The position numbers and the translations under genes were made by a program. Positions 20,594 to 21,848 of a stretch of DNA of 21,848 nt are shown here, piece after piece. The DNA is taken from assembly GCA_910588625.1 (NCBI GenBank), contig CAJUQN010000044.1, forward strand, positions 1-21,848. Direction: 5' to 3'. The DNA comes from an uncultured Oscillospiraceae bacterium (lineage in GTDB: Bacteria; Bacillota; Clostridia; Oscillospirales; Oscillospiraceae). A model generated the notes under the pieces. The model made no database searches. It saw only the letters and a list, made by a program, of their open reading frames with translations, and had not been told where the DNA came from. Numbering within the stretch: position 1 is the first letter of the stretch; every line of letters starts with the position of its first letter.

Positions 20594-21848
20594 GCCTTGT
20601 TCAAATGACCTTGTCCGGCGGGGTGTTTATCTTGTTCATCGTGGTGGTTCGGGCGCTGGCCCTCCACCGCCTGCCCAAAGGGGCGTTCCTGGCCCTGTGG
20701 GAGATGGCGGCGCTGCGGCTGCTCCTGCCGTTCACCATTCCTCTGCCGTTCAGCCTGTTTGCCCCCGCAAAGCATTTGCCGATGGTGGGTGAGTATCTGG
20801 CGCCGGGCGGGGCAGCAGTCCCAGGGACGCCCGCTATGGGGATGCCTTCTGGCATACAAGCTCCGGCTGGCACAGCCTCCAGGTCAATCCTGCCTGTGGT
20901 CTGGCTGGTTGGTGCGGCACTGATGGCGGCATATTTTACAGTGTTCTATGTGCGGGCCAGAAGGCGGTTCCGCTGTTCCAGCCCGGACAATGCCCCTGCT
21001 GTCCGGCGTTGGCTGGCGGGCCAAAGGTCACACAGACCGTTAGAGGTACGGCAGTCTGCCTCGGTGTCCTCACCGCTGACCTATGGCGTTCTGCGCCCGG
21101 TGATCCTACTCCCCGAGGACATGGAACGGGGCGATGAAGCCGCCCTGACCTATATCCTCACCCATGAGTATATTCACATCCGTCGCTTTGACAGCGTGGC
21201 AAAGCTGGTATTTGCCGCCGTTCTGTGCGTTCACTGGTTTAACCCCCTGGCCTGGGTGATGTATATTCTGGCCAATCGGGACTTGGAGCTGTCCTGCGAC
21301 GAGCGGGTGATGGACACTTTGGGCGGCAGGGAGAAAGCCTCCTATGCGCTGACCCTGATTAACATGGAGGAAACCCGGAGCCGGTGTTTCTCACTTTACA
21401 ACCATTTTAGCAAACTTGCAATTGAAGAAAGGATTGAAGCCATTATGAAGTATAAAAAAGCATCTGTGCTGGCGTTGGCCTTGGCTGTCGCCCTTGTAGC
21501 GAGCGCTACCACCGCTTTTGCGGCGTCCGCAGCCCCGTCCTCTCGGGAGGATCTGGATCGGAAACTGAACGCGGAAACCACTGCCGAAGAGGGCACGCTG
21601 ATGTCCTACGTGGACCCGAAGGATGGAAAGACCTATTACAGCTTTGACGGCGGGAAAACCTTTGAGCCTCTGACCGACGAGGAGTTTGAGCGGCGTTTCC
21701 CCGCGCCCGACGTGGAGTGGTGGACCTATGAAGAGTACGCCGCGTGGCTGGAACAGGAGAAGGTGAATCTCCAGTCTATGCTGGGCGAAACGAGCTCCAC
21801 CGGCGGCCGGGGCGAGTTCGTCTGGACCCAGGAGATCATCGACGAGAC
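20590..21848 (+). CDS. M56 family metallopeptidase, BlaR1-like sensor (partial, runs off the window)
   Basis: The frame is open from the ATG at 20590 to the window end, at least 419 residues. Hydrophobic segments are seen at the N-terminus (GGVFILFIVVVRAL), near 36-60, and near 100-120. The zinc motif is H192-E193-Y-I-H196, with E233 in ELSCDERVM as the likely third ligand. A further membrane helix (about 291-312, ALALAVALVASATTAF) leads to an outside domain. In BlaR1/MecR1 the protease domain triggers loss of the repressor once the outer sensor binds a beta-lactam. Here the visible outer part (YVDPKDGKTYYSFDGGKTF, then DVEWWTYEEYAAWLEQEK) does not look like a penicillin-binding domain, and no SxxK motif was seen before the window ends. 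The ATGA overlap with the repressor gene supports a two-gene system. Confidence 0.9.
   Translation, partial: MSLVQMTLSGGVFILFIVVVRALALHRLPKGAFLALWEMAALRLLLPFTIPLPFSLFAPAKHLPMVGEYLAPGGAAVPGTPAMGMPSGIQAPAGTASRSILPVVWLVGAALMAAYFTVFYVRARRRFRCSSPDNAPAVRRWLAGQRSHRPLEVRQSASVSSPLTYGVLRPVILLPEDMERGDEAALTYILTHEYIHIRRFDSVAKLVFAAVLCVHWFNPLAWVMYILANRDLELSCDERVMDTLGGREKASYALTLINMEETRSRCFSLYNHFSKLAIEERIEAIMKYKKASVLALALAVALVASATTAFAASAAPSSREDLDRKLNAETTAEEGTLMSYVDPKDGKTYYSFDGGKTFEPLTDEEFERRFPAPDVEWWTYEEYAAWLEQEKVNLQSMLGETSSTGGRGEFVWTQEIIDE

Overview
The window comes from a GC-rich, low-spacer Firmicute genome, most likely a gut member of the Oscillospiraceae or a close relative (inference). The supporting signs are a GlgC/GlgD pair, an IreB homologue, sigma-A-type promoters, strong purine-rich ribosome binding sites and a BlaI/M56 pair typical of Clostridia. 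No rRNA, tRNA or CRISPR array was seen.

Left part (1-15232, minus strand). From right to left lie rpoB and rpoC, a bidirectional terminator, and a glycogen operon in the order glgB-glgC-glgD-glgA-glgP. The glg operon has a near-consensus promoter at 7058-7086, close gene spacing and a 4-bp glgD/glgA overlap. GlgC and GlgD make ADP-glucose, GlgA polymerises it, GlgB branches the chain and GlgP degrades it. glgP, cut by the window edge, has its own promoter followed by a strong terminator hairpin ahead of its start codon, which suggests regulated read-through. GlgB carries an unusual basic tail of about 118 residues with AT-hook-like repeats.

Middle part (15122-19482, plus strand). Divergent from rpoB are two small membrane-protein genes (an unknown protein and a DUF1294 protein). 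Next is a promoter with four GTTACA repeats, driving a small unknown protein and a secreted SH3b-NlpC/P60 wall hydrolase. Then come ireB (UPF0297) and a lipoprotein made of two DUF4358-like domains plus a transglutaminase-like domain. This block looks devoted to the cell envelope.

Right part (19483-21848). A scar holds the N-terminal piece of an IS5-type transposase abutting a frameshifted Mob/Pre relaxase remnant. It is followed by a BlaI-type repressor gene with two matching operators around its promoter, and by an overlapping M56 metallopeptidase gene that runs off the window. The scar suggests that this regulatory pair arrived with, or sits at the edge of, a mobile element.
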